Part shown: positions 45,366 through 53,481 of the stretch, one piece after another
Numbering within the stretch: position 1 is the first letter of the stretch
Layout: each line of letters opens with the position of its first letter
From: DASPJQ01 sp035299065
GTDB taxonomy: Bacteria > Bacteroidota > Bacteroidia > Flavobacteriales_D > UBA2798
Length of the DNA stretch: 64,000 bases
Assembly (NCBI GenBank): GCA_035299065.1
Contig: DATGXI010000073.1
Location: forward strand, 1 to 64,000
Reading direction: 5' to 3'
Position numbers and translations under genes: made by a program
The notes under the pieces: generated by a model
Told to the model about the DNA's origin: nothing
Database searches by the model: none
The model's input: only the letters and a program-made list of their open reading frames with translations

Positions 45366-45776
45366 ATGAACTTCCTGTTTCTGAACATAGCCCTTGCCGC
45401 AACCCTTCTTTACTACGTTTGGGTGTTAAACAAGCAAAAAAACATACGCATACTTATAATTCTTTTGCTCTCCATAGCCGCTTTACCTGAACTTACACAC
45501 CTTCTTGATCATGAGGAAGCCCTGACGTTTAGTGGTGCTTTTTTACTCTTGGCATCGCTACTTTCTCTTGTCAAATTACCACTTTCAGTTGACCATTTAC
45601 AGGTACGCGTATTGAGTCGATTGCTAACAGTATCGTTGTTTATGACATTTTGTTCGGTTGCATTTGCTTTTTACAACCAACGTTATCCGCAATACTATGC
45701 CGACCAAATACAGATAAGTATTTTGATCCTGTTTTCGGTAATAGGGGTTTTTGTGTTTACAAAAGCACTTAAATAA
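45366..45776 (+). CDS. four-helix membrane protein of unknown function
   Basis: A 136-residue integral membrane protein with about four helices (FLFLNIALAATLLYYVWVLN, ILIILLLSIAALPELTHLL, and two later ones). The short loop with HLLDHEE has two histidines and two acids. No family recognised. ATG at 45366 is chosen over a TTG three codons upstream, because that TTG is part of the promoter box TATATTTG. Confidence 0.6.
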   Translation: MNFLFLNIALAATLLYYVWVLNKQKNIRILIILLLSIAALPELTHLLDHEEALTFSGAFLLLASLLSLVKLPLSVDHLQVRVLSRLLTVSLFMTFCSVAFAFYNQRYPQYYADQIQISILILFSVIGVFVFTKALK

Positions 45777-45818
45777 GGTTACTTTTTACAACCTCAACCA
45801 TAAACGCCAAAAACACCC

Positions 45819-46364
45819 ATGCGTTTATTGTCCTTCCTGGCTTGCCTGTTTCTTTTTATTTCAGCTGACCAACCGCCCTGTAAATGCAATTTGCTGCTGT
45901 ATAAAAGCTGGAATGAACATACTCCCATGAAAACTATTGACAAAGAAATTCGCAAGACAAAACGACAGAAAGGCGGAAGAAATTATTACAAAGAGGCCGA
46001 CCTGTATTTTTTAAAAGCCTGGAAACTTTATAAAGAAAATTCCGACTCATTGGCAAAAGTGTATTTTTTGATGAGTATTGATTTATATAAAAGAGAAGTC
46101 TGTTACCGCTCTTTTACCATTCAATCAAAACGCATTATGCACGCGTGCATTGCTAATTATTATACGGACAACTATGAACAAGCTATTTATTATTACCGGT
46201 TTTACGCGCGCCTTGAAAAACTGCCTACAACCTGTCCTGAGATCTATTACCTGGAATCGCTAAAAAAAATAAACCCGGGTATAAATATTGACAGCGTAAA
46301 ACACACCGTTGCCAATGATGACTCGCACAAACTAACCGAATTGAATAATTGCAACTGTTTTTGA
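45819..46364 (+). CDS. secreted helical protein, TPR-like
   Basis: A 181-residue exported protein with a signal peptide (MRLLSFLACLFLFISA). The mature part contains KEADLYFLKAWKLYKENSDS and YTDNYEQAIYYYRFYARL, which look like two degenerate TPR helix pairs. Cysteines cluster at both ends (CKCN and CNCF) and may form disulfides. Function unknown. Convergent with the DUF3298-type gene, with only 14 bases between stops. Confidence 0.65.
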   Translation: MRLLSFLACLFLFISADQPPCKCNLLLYKSWNEHTPMKTIDKEIRKTKRQKGGRNYYKEADLYFLKAWKLYKENSDSLAKVYFLMSIDLYKREVCYRSFTIQSKRIMHACIANYYTDNYEQAIYYYRFYARLEKLPTTCPEIYYLESLKKINPGINIDSVKHTVANDDSHKLTELNNCNCF

Positions 46365-46378
46365 GAGGTAATTGCTGC

Positions 46379-47428
46379 CTATTTTAAAGCATACTTATTC
46401 GTTTTTACCCTGTACTTCTCCAGTAATTTATAGGATACAAACGGTTCACCATTGTAGGTATCGCAATTTTTTGCCACACGCGGAAAAAAACTGGATATGT
46501 AAAGTCCGGATGGTGTTAAATACCACCCAGCAATGGCCCAAACACCCGGTGAATATGTGCATCCTTCTTCGTTTTCGGGCTGTTCCATGGGATATTGACC
46601 GGGATACTGTTTATTCAGCAATTCTTGCCAAACCTCACCGTAATTGGGCATATCATAATCATCCTTCACTTGCTTATACGGTTCATTGCTTAACCAATAA
46701 AGATCGCGCAGGTGTAATTCTTTCAGGGTTGTCAAATCAATGGTAAACGCATTCTCTCCACCATCAGGATGCGCCCCACCGCAGTAATAACTGGTAAACC
46801 ATGCTACCGACATTAAATTGTTGTCCAGGTAAGAAAGCCGCATGCTTACCGAATACTCTCCACCTCTTGGCGAACCATCAATGCAGTCAACAGCGCTTTT
46901 AGCCTGACCAAGGTGATGTTCTCGTAAAAGTTTATTTACCTTTTCAAGTTGTTTGATTTTAGTGCTTGATTTTATTTGAAAACCTTCAATGCCGGTAACG
47001 GGCTCCTTGTACCAGGTAAGCACCGTTGAGGCATCGTATTTTTCATCCTTGATTTTTTTTATTTTGGTTCCGGTAAATTTCGGATCGCTGAATGCCTTGA
47101 TCGTTTCGTCTTTTGTTAAGTCAACTTTTAGAGTTTTGCCTTTGTGCATCCATTTACCGGTAAGTTTTTTTCCGTTTGCCTCAAGCACAAATATTTCACG
47201 AACCTGCGTTTGATCAGGGTATGTGCATAGCCGGGTAGTATCATCCACATCACGGTAAAGCATAATGTTTTGTTTTGTGCTCAGGTAGTAATACCTTGCC
47301 GCATACTCATTGTACGTTTCCTGTGATACCTCAAAAATGATTGGGTATTTATCAATGGTTCCCCTGTAAATTTGGGCAATGGAAACAAAGGGAGCCAGGA
47401 ATATAAAAACGAAAAAGAAATTTTTCAT
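46379..47428 (-). CDS. secreted DUF3298-like protein
   Basis: A 349-residue exported protein with a signal peptide ending in VSIAQ. About 20-110 form strands like a lipocalin-type calyx (YRGTIDKYPIIFEVSQETYN, EANGKKLTGKWMHKGKTLKV). About 180-349 form a DUF3298-like part with SYYCGGAHPDGGENAFTIDL, near 210-230. The same GGAH turn occurs in the lipoprotein at 15818-16573. It has no T9SS tail or lipobox, so it is probably periplasmic. No catalytic residues can be named. Confidence 0.72.
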   Translation of the reverse strand: MKNFFFVFIFLAPFVSIAQIYRGTIDKYPIIFEVSQETYNEYAARYYYLSTKQNIMLYRDVDDTTRLCTYPDQTQVREIFVLEANGKKLTGKWMHKGKTLKVDLTKDETIKAFSDPKFTGTKIKKIKDEKYDASTVLTWYKEPVTGIEGFQIKSSTKIKQLEKVNKLLREHHLGQAKSAVDCIDGSPRGGEYSVSMRLSYLDNNLMSVAWFTSYYCGGAHPDGGENAFTIDLTTLKELHLRDLYWLSNEPYKQVKDDYDMPNYGEVWQELLNKQYPGQYPMEQPENEEGCTYSPGVWAIAGWYLTPSGLYISSFFPRVAKNCDTYNGEPFVSYKLLEKYRVKTNKYALK

Positions 47429-47544
47429 ATCCTAAATTTAAACCTGTTACGCTATTTATTTTTGATTGTTAAAAAAGACTGTAAACACTGCTTTGTTGAC
47501 GAAAATCACGTATATTTACCTTGAAACCTTGTGCCAATTTTTTT

Positions 47545-48042
47545 ATGAATTGTTTTTTTTCCATACTGCTTTTTCTTATTGCAATTAGTAATGTACACGC
47601 ACAAACAAAAGCCGGTTATAACTGCTGGGAATTTTTGGAATGGGGAACCGATTCGGCAACAGTTAGTTCACTCGTTAAAAAAAAGGGCCGTGAAATTCGG
47701 TATCCCAATGCCCTTAATGCGCGTTTCAGGTACCAGGACCTCAACACCTGGCTTGATTACGACTCAACTAAAAAATTACAAACCGTAAAACAACGCATTG
47801 CATTTAGTGCGCATGAGCAAAAACAAGCCAACGAAACGTATGAAAAAATAAGAACCCGTATGTTGACCGACTATGGGAGGCCACGTATAGAAATGCGTGA
47901 TACCCTTGAGTGCAATACCCATATTTACTGGGATTTAAAACATACCAAAATTCACCTTGAATATGATTACCAGTACAAGATAATTGACGAGTTTGGTGCC
48001 GGTTCATACTGGGTCGAAATTATTTTTGAAAAAGCTGATTGA
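47545..48042 (+). CDS. secreted protein, paralogue of 19141-19659
   Basis: A 165-residue exported protein with a signal peptide (MNCFFSILLFLIAISNVHAQ). ATG at 47545 is chosen; a TTG 24 bases upstream would add a polar segment. The mature domain follows the same plan as the gene at 19141: YNCWEFLEWGTDSATVSSL, KQANETYEKIRTRMLTDYG and a C-terminal strand pair HLEYDYQYKI. So this is a small paralogous family in this genome, of unknown function. Its message probably ends at the hairpin at 48098. Confidence 0.7.
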   Translation: MNCFFSILLFLIAISNVHAQTKAGYNCWEFLEWGTDSATVSSLVKKKGREIRYPNALNARFRYQDLNTWLDYDSTKKLQTVKQRIAFSAHEQKQANETYEKIRTRMLTDYGRPRIEMRDTLECNTHIYWDLKHTKIHLEYDYQYKIIDEFGAGSYWVEIIFEKAD

Positions 48043-48097
48043 GGCTTAGGTATTGGTGCTGATGAAAGTGCCTGTTGGCAGACGCGATAGTGAGCCA

Positions 48098-48133
48098 ATA
48101 AAAAAGGGAAGATTGCTCCTCCCTTCTTTTTTT
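48098..48133. terminator. bidirectional intrinsic terminator
   Basis: A-run, then aaggga (48104-48109), loop, tcccTT (48120-48125), then a T-run. It works in both directions and lies between the convergent genes at 47545-48042 and 48150-48578. The distance to each stop is short. Confidence 0.75.
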
Positions 48134-48149
48134 GCATATTACAAATGCT

Positions 48150-48578
48150 TTATTCTGGTTTGCGTAATAGCGCTAAAATAGCTTCCTGGTTGGCAATAAT
48201 CTTGTCGGCCTGGTTACCCATAATGGTATGCTGATTTTTTTGGATACTTCCCTGGTTGTTTTTGATATCACCCTGGTTGCCTTTAATGGATCCCTGGTTC
48301 TTTTTAATATCAGCCTGGTTGCTTTTAATGGCGCCCTGATTGCTGATAATTGTTTTTTGGTTACCCTGTATTGAATGTTGGTTTTTCAATAACGCATTTT
48401 GGTTTTTAATGATGGTAGCCTGATTTTTCTTGATTTCGTTTTGATTCTTTAAAAGTGCGGCCTGATTTTTTTTAATATCAGCCTGATTTTTCAGAATTGA
48501 CGATTGATTTTTTGCGGTTGCTGCTCCAGCTGATGCTGTTTTTTTTGGAGCAACTTTTTTTGCCTTTTTTTTTGCCAT
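48150..48578 (-). CDS. asparagine-core coiled-coil protein of IxxNQxx heptads
   Basis: A 142-residue protein with no signal peptide. Residues 1-22 are a lysine/alanine-rich tail (MAKKKAKKVAPKKTASAG). Residues 23-120 are 14 consecutive heptads of the form xNQxxIx (KNQSSIL, KNQADIK, KNQAALL and so on) without a break. With Ile or Leu at a and Asn at d, this is a continuous coiled coil with asparagine core layers. Such N@d layers are known from trimeric adhesin stalks (IxxNTxx), where they hold anions. The basic tail could bind DNA or RNA. The gene consists of imperfect 21-base repeats. Bidirectional terminator downstream. Confidence 0.8.
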   Translation of the reverse strand: MAKKKAKKVAPKKTASAGAATAKNQSSILKNQADIKKNQAALLKNQNEIKKNQATIIKNQNALLKNQHSIQGNQKTIISNQGAIKSNQADIKKNQGSIKGNQGDIKNNQGSIQKNQHTIMGNQADKIIANQEAILALLRKPE

Positions 48579-48673
48579 GGGTTATACGTTTTTTAAGAGG
48601 TTTTCATACCAAAGATAACAATTGGTGTTACACCAACAAAAAAACCCCTTATATTTTTTACCTTGCGCAACTT

Positions 48674-49954
48674 ATGCAACGGTTGAACCTGGCCTCCTGT
48701 TTTACGTACTGCGTATATATGCGCGGATTTTTTGCTCTGGTTCTATTGCCTTTTTTTGGAAACGCTCAATCCATAAAGACGTTTGTAAAGACCAACTCTT
48801 TTCCTGTGTTAAGCATTGACCCTCAAAACGAAAACTATACCGATTTAGAAGCTTTTGGAAAATCGGTTGGGGATGCCACCGTTGTTATGTTGGGTGAACA
48901 AAGCCATGGCGATGCCACCACCTTTGAAGCTAAAACCCGGCTGATTAAATACCTTCACGAACAAAAAGGATTCAACGTACTGGCTTTTGAAGGTGATTTT
49001 TTTGCGCTTAACCATGGTTGGGACTCCGTACCTAAAACCAAAGCCGCTACTGATACCTTTTTGCGCAATAATATATATGGTTTATGGACACACTGCCACA
49101 CCGCTCAGCACCTGTTTTACGAATACATTCCCGCTACATTTGGTACAAATTCGCCTCTTGTTGTCACTGGTTTTGACAACCAGTTAACCATGCCCTGGTC
49201 ACGTGCCTATGCAGTAAGATACATTGATTCACTGGCGCATGATTTATGCATCCCGTTTATTGACCATCCCTCCTATGCGCACGCTATAGATTGTATAAAA
49301 GGCATGGTAGACATGCAAATTCACCAGGACTCGGCACTGTACACAAAAGCCAGGGCTTACCTTCAACAGTTTAAACAGGAATTGGCCGATACGCTGAGCC
49401 ATGCTGAATTTCCCATGATGGTAATTGATAACCTGATTGCATTTGCCAAACAAATGCAATATGATGACAACCGTGCACAGGAACATGTTTCTCATAATGT
49501 GCGCGATGAACAAATGGCACGGAACTTAAAATGGTTATACGAGTATAGATACACAGGACAAAAAATAATTGTTTGGGCGGCAAATCTGCACATAAGCAAA
49601 TTTTTTAAACCACCCGTACAAACAATGGGCGGCTACCTGGCACTTGACTCTGCCTTTATCAAAAAAGTATATGTTCTGGGATTTACTTCTCAAAAAGGCG
49701 TTTCTGGACTTGTGAAATTACGCAGGGAGAAAATTGAAAAACCAAAAAAGCAGTCGTTGGAAAATTGGATTCCGATTAACTTTTCATATGCTTTTATTGA
49801 CTTTAAACCTTATAACGCCTGTTCTTCCAATTCAAAAGAACCCTTTGCTATGAGGTACATTGGCCATTTGATGTATGCAAAAGACCACTGGAACACATTT
49901 TTTGATGGCATGTTTTTCATACGCGAAATGCATCCCTGTGAAAAAGCCGAATGA
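48674..49954 (+). CDS. exported erythromycin esterase-like protein
   Basis: A 426-residue protein of the erythromycin-esterase/EreA-like superfamily. Key patterns: VVMLGEQSHGDATTFEAKTR with the catalytic-type histidine, NVLAFEGDFFALNHGW with a conserved glutamate, and IIVWAANLHISKF with the second histidine. In EreB-type enzymes His and Glu activate water to open the macrolide lactone. Many homologues are not resistance enzymes, and export here argues against cytoplasmic drug inactivation. Start is ATG 48674, or ATG 48719 giving a minimal signal peptide (MRGFFALVLLPFFGNAQ). Confidence 0.82.
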   Translation: MQRLNLASCFTYCVYMRGFFALVLLPFFGNAQSIKTFVKTNSFPVLSIDPQNENYTDLEAFGKSVGDATVVMLGEQSHGDATTFEAKTRLIKYLHEQKGFNVLAFEGDFFALNHGWDSVPKTKAATDTFLRNNIYGLWTHCHTAQHLFYEYIPATFGTNSPLVVTGFDNQLTMPWSRAYAVRYIDSLAHDLCIPFIDHPSYAHAIDCIKGMVDMQIHQDSALYTKARAYLQQFKQELADTLSHAEFPMMVIDNLIAFAKQMQYDDNRAQEHVSHNVRDEQMARNLKWLYEYRYTGQKIIVWAANLHISKFFKPPVQTMGGYLALDSAFIKKVYVLGFTSQKGVSGLVKLRREKIEKPKKQSLENWIPINFSYAFIDFKPYNACSSNSKEPFAMRYIGHLMYAKDHWNTFFDGMFFIREMHPCEKAE

Positions 49955-50090
49955 ATCATTGAGAAGCAAGCCGCATTTTAGCACGTAAAAACCAAGGTTC
50001 ATGGGTGAAAATCCGTGCTTGGGTGAAATTTGCTGTATATGCGGCATCGTGGCAAAAAATTACTTCTATATTCGCCCCTGAACAGTTCTC

Positions 50091-50675
50091 ATGAAATGGA
50101 TTTTGTACATAGCTATAGGCATACTTTTTACACAATGCGGAAGCGAAAAACAAACTAAATCCTCAAAGTTAAACCACGTGTTTGAGGGTTTGCTTGAACA
50201 GGCCGAAACCGCAACTTTACCTTTGGTACTTGAATCAACCAAAGAACTGCCAAAATCAAAACCACTTCGCGAAATAACCTTAAACAAATACAAGCCTTAT
50301 TTACCCATTGTAAACCAAAACTTCTTGTATAAAAAATGCTACGAAAACGATTCCACTATTTGCCTTATATTTTCGCAGCCGGCCGATGTGGAATTACCGC
50401 GTTTATATTCCTACAATAAATTCACCGGGGTAAAAATTGACTCGCTTGAGCTATATGTAAACGGAGGCATTGATCAGGGTTATTTTCGCATGAACAGGAT
50501 GGTGTTGAATGCTAACCGCACATTGAATTTTTACGATTCAACCTGGCAATCACAAACCGATAATAATGGCAATCCCCTGGCGGGAACGGAACGCATTACC
50601 ATTGTTAAAAAAAATTATGTTGTTTCTCCCAAAGGCAATATTAAACTCTTAAGTGAACAAAGCTTAGTTCGGTAA
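50091..50675 (+). CDS. lipoprotein of unknown function
   Basis: A 194-residue lipoprotein: MKWILYIAIGILFTQCGSEK, with Cys16 as the likely lipidation site. The mature part contains FSQPADVELPRLYSYNKFTG and strands leading to NRTLNFYDSTW, consistent with a small strand-rich domain. No family recognised. Its stop directly abuts the stop of the convergent AlkC gene. Confidence 0.65.
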   Translation: MKWILYIAIGILFTQCGSEKQTKSSKLNHVFEGLLEQAETATLPLVLESTKELPKSKPLREITLNKYKPYLPIVNQNFLYKKCYENDSTICLIFSQPADVELPRLYSYNKFTGVKIDSLELYVNGGIDQGYFRMNRMVLNANRTLNFYDSTWQSQTDNNGNPLAGTERITIVKKNYVVSPKGNIKLLSEQSLVR

Positions 50676-51779
50676 CTATTTTTTTAACATAAATTCTTCC
50701 CCGGCTAACTCTTTTCCATTCACCACAATCACCAGTTTGTGTTTCCCCGGGTAATGTTTGCGCGTGGTCAAATTTCCAAATGAATGGTTTCGCTTAAACA
50801 TATACTCGGTTTTTGGTGCGTAATTGTTTTCGGTAATCTTAAATAATTTACGGTTGGCCTTGCCATTTGATTTCATGTAATACACACCAAACTCAACCCT
50901 GAGTTTTTCGTCTTTCTTTTCAGTATGGATCAGGTAAAAACTAAAGTCCAGTTTGTCGCCAATCCGCAGGCTGGTTTTACCAATGGCAAACCTTTTAACA
51001 ACGGGTTTTATTTTGTCAGAAAAACCAAATAATCCCAAAGAATTTGTATCTGCTTTGCGTAACAGTGTCCTGCTTCCGTGTTTAATAATCCAGTCGGCCT
51101 CCCTGCTTGTGCCTTTCCATTTTTTTGCTAGTTTAATTACCTGTTCAGGATGGTCCCTTGAAATGTCGTTCAGGTTATTGGCTACACTTTTTCGTACATA
51201 AAGTGACTCATCATTTTTTAAATTTTCAAGAATAGGCCAAATCAATGAGGGATCCTTTTTAAACCGGGGTAAAGCCATGGCCCATGGTAACCGTGGCCGG
51301 CAACCTTCACTTGACAACCGCCTAACGTGTTCACTTTTGTGTTTTGACCACAATAACATTTGCTTCATTACCTGTTTTTCATATTTTACAATAAAAGGAC
51401 GAATGGCAAATTCACAGGAAATGTACTGGGTTATTTTTTCAATGGCTTTTAACGAAGTGTCCAGGTCATTCATTCCGTACAATTCAATAAAATGCGCCAG
51501 GAAAATATGCTCAAAACCTGCACCCTGGTTGTTTTTTTTGAATTGATCAACAAGCTTTAAAATGAGTGGTGCCGATTTTTTAAATTCAGGTGGTAAAAAG
51601 TCGTGAACAACCGTTGCCACATGGTGCATGCGCTGTTTTAGTTCATACCCATCCCATGCGGTCGAATGAATTTTTTTCAGGAACAGTTTTTTATCCAGCT
51701 TACCTGTAACCTGTGAAAGTGCTTTTGTAAGCGATGCAAAAAAGGCATCGTTATATAAATATTTTAGTGCTTCGGCCAT
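50676..51779 (-). CDS. alkC: DNA alkylation repair glycosylase, AlkC type
   Basis: A 367-residue cytoplasmic protein. ATG at 51779 starts MAEALKYLYNDAFFASLTKA; an open frame farther upstream has no family counterpart. HEAT-like repeats fill about 20-280, with the AlkC hallmark HVRRLSSEGCRPRLPWA near 150-170 and SLYVRKSVANNLNDISRDHP. The last 80 residues form an Ig-like sandwich (LRIGDKLDFSFYLIHTEKKD, KHKLVIVVNGKELAG). This matches AlkC members with an Ig-like C-terminal domain that helps grip DNA. AlkC removes 3-methylcytosine and 1-methyladenine by base excision. A cytoplasmic repair role is a firm family inference. Confidence 0.85.
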   Translation of the reverse strand: MAEALKYLYNDAFFASLTKALSQVTGKLDKKLFLKKIHSTAWDGYELKQRMHHVATVVHDFLPPEFKKSAPLILKLVDQFKKNNQGAGFEHIFLAHFIELYGMNDLDTSLKAIEKITQYISCEFAIRPFIVKYEKQVMKQMLLWSKHKSEHVRRLSSEGCRPRLPWAMALPRFKKDPSLIWPILENLKNDESLYVRKSVANNLNDISRDHPEQVIKLAKKWKGTSREADWIIKHGSRTLLRKADTNSLGLFGFSDKIKPVVKRFAIGKTSLRIGDKLDFSFYLIHTEKKDEKLRVEFGVYYMKSNGKANRKLFKITENNYAPKTEYMFKRNHSFGNLTTRKHYPGKHKLVIVVNGKELAGEEFMLKK

Positions 51780-52138
51780 AATTTTTGAAATTAGGAATTC
51801 TTTTATATTGGAAAATAAAAAACTACAAATTGTAGCCAAACCTGCTGGAACAATGTTTTCATATGCAAAGGCAACCCTCACCGCCCGCATAAAAGTTATT
51901 CGCCTGCATACTTTCTATAGGTGATTTAACATTAACCACTTTTTTCAGGAGATTTGGGAAGCATTTGATTTTTGAACCGCCATAAGTTTCAATGTGCTGA
52001 ATACCATTAAATAACTCCACGTGTTTTTCACCCAATTACCGGCTTTCGCTTTGGGAACCAACCAAAACCGTTAAATAGTTAAAATCATGTTGACCACTCT
52101 TTTTTCTTTATCTTTAACAACAAAAATAAGTTATTGAT
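51780..52138. other. divergent intergenic region with promoter of the FG-GAP operon
   Basis: A 359-base gap between alkC (minus) and three FG-GAP genes (plus). TATCTTTA at 52109-52116 with TTG at 52090-52092 is a plausible promoter pair for the plus-strand operon, leaving a 22-base leader to ATG 52139. Nothing else recognised; the minus-strand frame extending alkC upstream is not thought to be coding. Confidence 0.4.
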
Positions 52139-53479
52139 ATGCGTAAACACATCTACCTCTTCAACAACCTTGTAACTATTTACAACCGCTCACGTGCAAA
52201 ACTGGCGCGACTTATTTCACAAAACAAAAACGCACGCAAGCAGGATATTTTAAAACGCAGGATTTCAAAACTGTTTTCACAATTATCGGGTTTAAACAAA
52301 GCCATTCGTTCAGGATTTGCGTCTGTGGCATTGATTGCCGGTTGTTCTTTTATTCCCTCAAATGAGGCAAAAGCACAACTTGAATTTGCCCCTGAAGTTG
52401 TTAATCCCTTTGGGCTAACAGCTACTTTTTTCAATACCCCTTCTTTTACTGATCTTGACAGTGATGGCGATTTTGATTTAATGGTAAGTGACACCACGGG
52501 TGGAAATTTGCTTTATTTCAAAAATTCCGGAACGGCCAGTGTTCCTGCTTACGATCCTGTTGCCATAAATCCATTTTCACTTACACCAGCACCTCTTCCC
52601 TATGTCAGCTCTCCGGCCTTTGCCGATCTTGACAACGATGGGGACCAGGATTTAATGCTGGGTGGCAACGGAGGTGATTTGTATTATTACCAAAACACGG
52701 GAACATCAACCGCGCCAAATTTTGCCGCTCCGGTTACCAACCCTTTTTCACTGGCAAACATTGGTACGTATTTGGCCACACCTGATTTTGCCGACCTTGA
52801 CAATGATGGCGATTTTGATATGATTACGGGTGGTTATGATGCTGTTGTTCGTTATTTTCCCAATACAGGAACGGCTTCATCGCCTTCTTTTGATCCCGCC
52901 ATTCCCAATCCATTTGGACTTGTTTCAACAGGCGTTCCTCCGGTCATAACTGATGTTTCATTTGGTGATTTGGATGGTGATGGTGATATTGATATACTTT
53001 CAGGAGGATATTATGATGCCGGAAATTTTTATTATTTCGAAAACAGCGGAACGCCCACCGCTCCATCATTTGGTCCCGCTGTTACAAATCCGTTTAACCT
53101 TCTCCCTATTCCCAATCTTGTGAACTGGCCTGATATGGTTGACCTTGACAACGATGGTGACATGGATATAATGTGTGGTACCTATTCGGGTGACTTTTAT
53201 TACTACGAACAGGTTATATTTACCTCGGTGAATGAAATTACACACAGCATACATGTTTCTGCTTTTCCAAATCCAGCCACCGAAAAAATAACTATTGAAT
53301 GCAGCAAAAGCATAGCTGATAAAATATCTTTATGCGATGCTACAGGTAAAGAAATTGAAACGTTTGTGCCTCAAGCTTCACTGGTAAATATTAACATGCA
53401 ACACTACACCCCTGGCGTTTATATGGTGCGTGTGCTGTCGAAAAATGAAACGAACATTATAAAAATTATAAAAAAATAA
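52139..53479 (+). CDS. T9SS FG-GAP repeat protein with 80-residue leader, copy 1
   Basis: A 446-residue secreted protein. The first 55 residues are basic and helical (YNRSRAKLARLISQNKNARK). A hydrophobic export segment at 58-80 follows, ending in NEAKAQ. About 85-365 hold FG-GAP/VCBS blades, each with a calcium-type loop such as DLDNDGDQDLM or DLDGDGDIDIL. The last 75 residues are the T9SS sorting domain (AFPNPATEKITIEC, PGVYMVRVLS, IKIIKK). The long pre-signal part is shared with the next two genes. First of three tandem genes with two-base gaps. It should be a calcium-dependent surface propeller; ligand unknown. Confidence 0.9.
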   Translation: MRKHIYLFNNLVTIYNRSRAKLARLISQNKNARKQDILKRRISKLFSQLSGLNKAIRSGFASVALIAGCSFIPSNEAKAQLEFAPEVVNPFGLTATFFNTPSFTDLDSDGDFDLMVSDTTGGNLLYFKNSGTASVPAYDPVAINPFSLTPAPLPYVSSPAFADLDNDGDQDLMLGGNGGDLYYYQNTGTSTAPNFAAPVTNPFSLANIGTYLATPDFADLDNDGDFDMITGGYDAVVRYFPNTGTASSPSFDPAIPNPFGLVSTGVPPVITDVSFGDLDGDGDIDILSGGYYDAGNFYYFENSGTPTAPSFGPAVTNPFNLLPIPNLVNWPDMVDLDNDGDMDIMCGTYSGDFYYYEQVIFTSVNEITHSIHVSAFPNPATEKITIECSKSIADKISLCDATGKEIETFVPQASLVNINMQHYTPGVYMVRVLSKNETNIIKIIKK

Positions 53480-53481
53480 GT

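Noticed and set aside
48190..48515. Regular 21-base repeats that might be taken for a CRISPR array
   Set aside because: Units are contiguous without spacers, imperfect, and each encodes one heptad of a clear coiled-coil protein.
48497..48673. Upstream extension of the erythromycin-esterase-like gene
   Set aside because: It runs antisense into the coiled-coil gene and past a promoter-like box; the export signal lies farther down.
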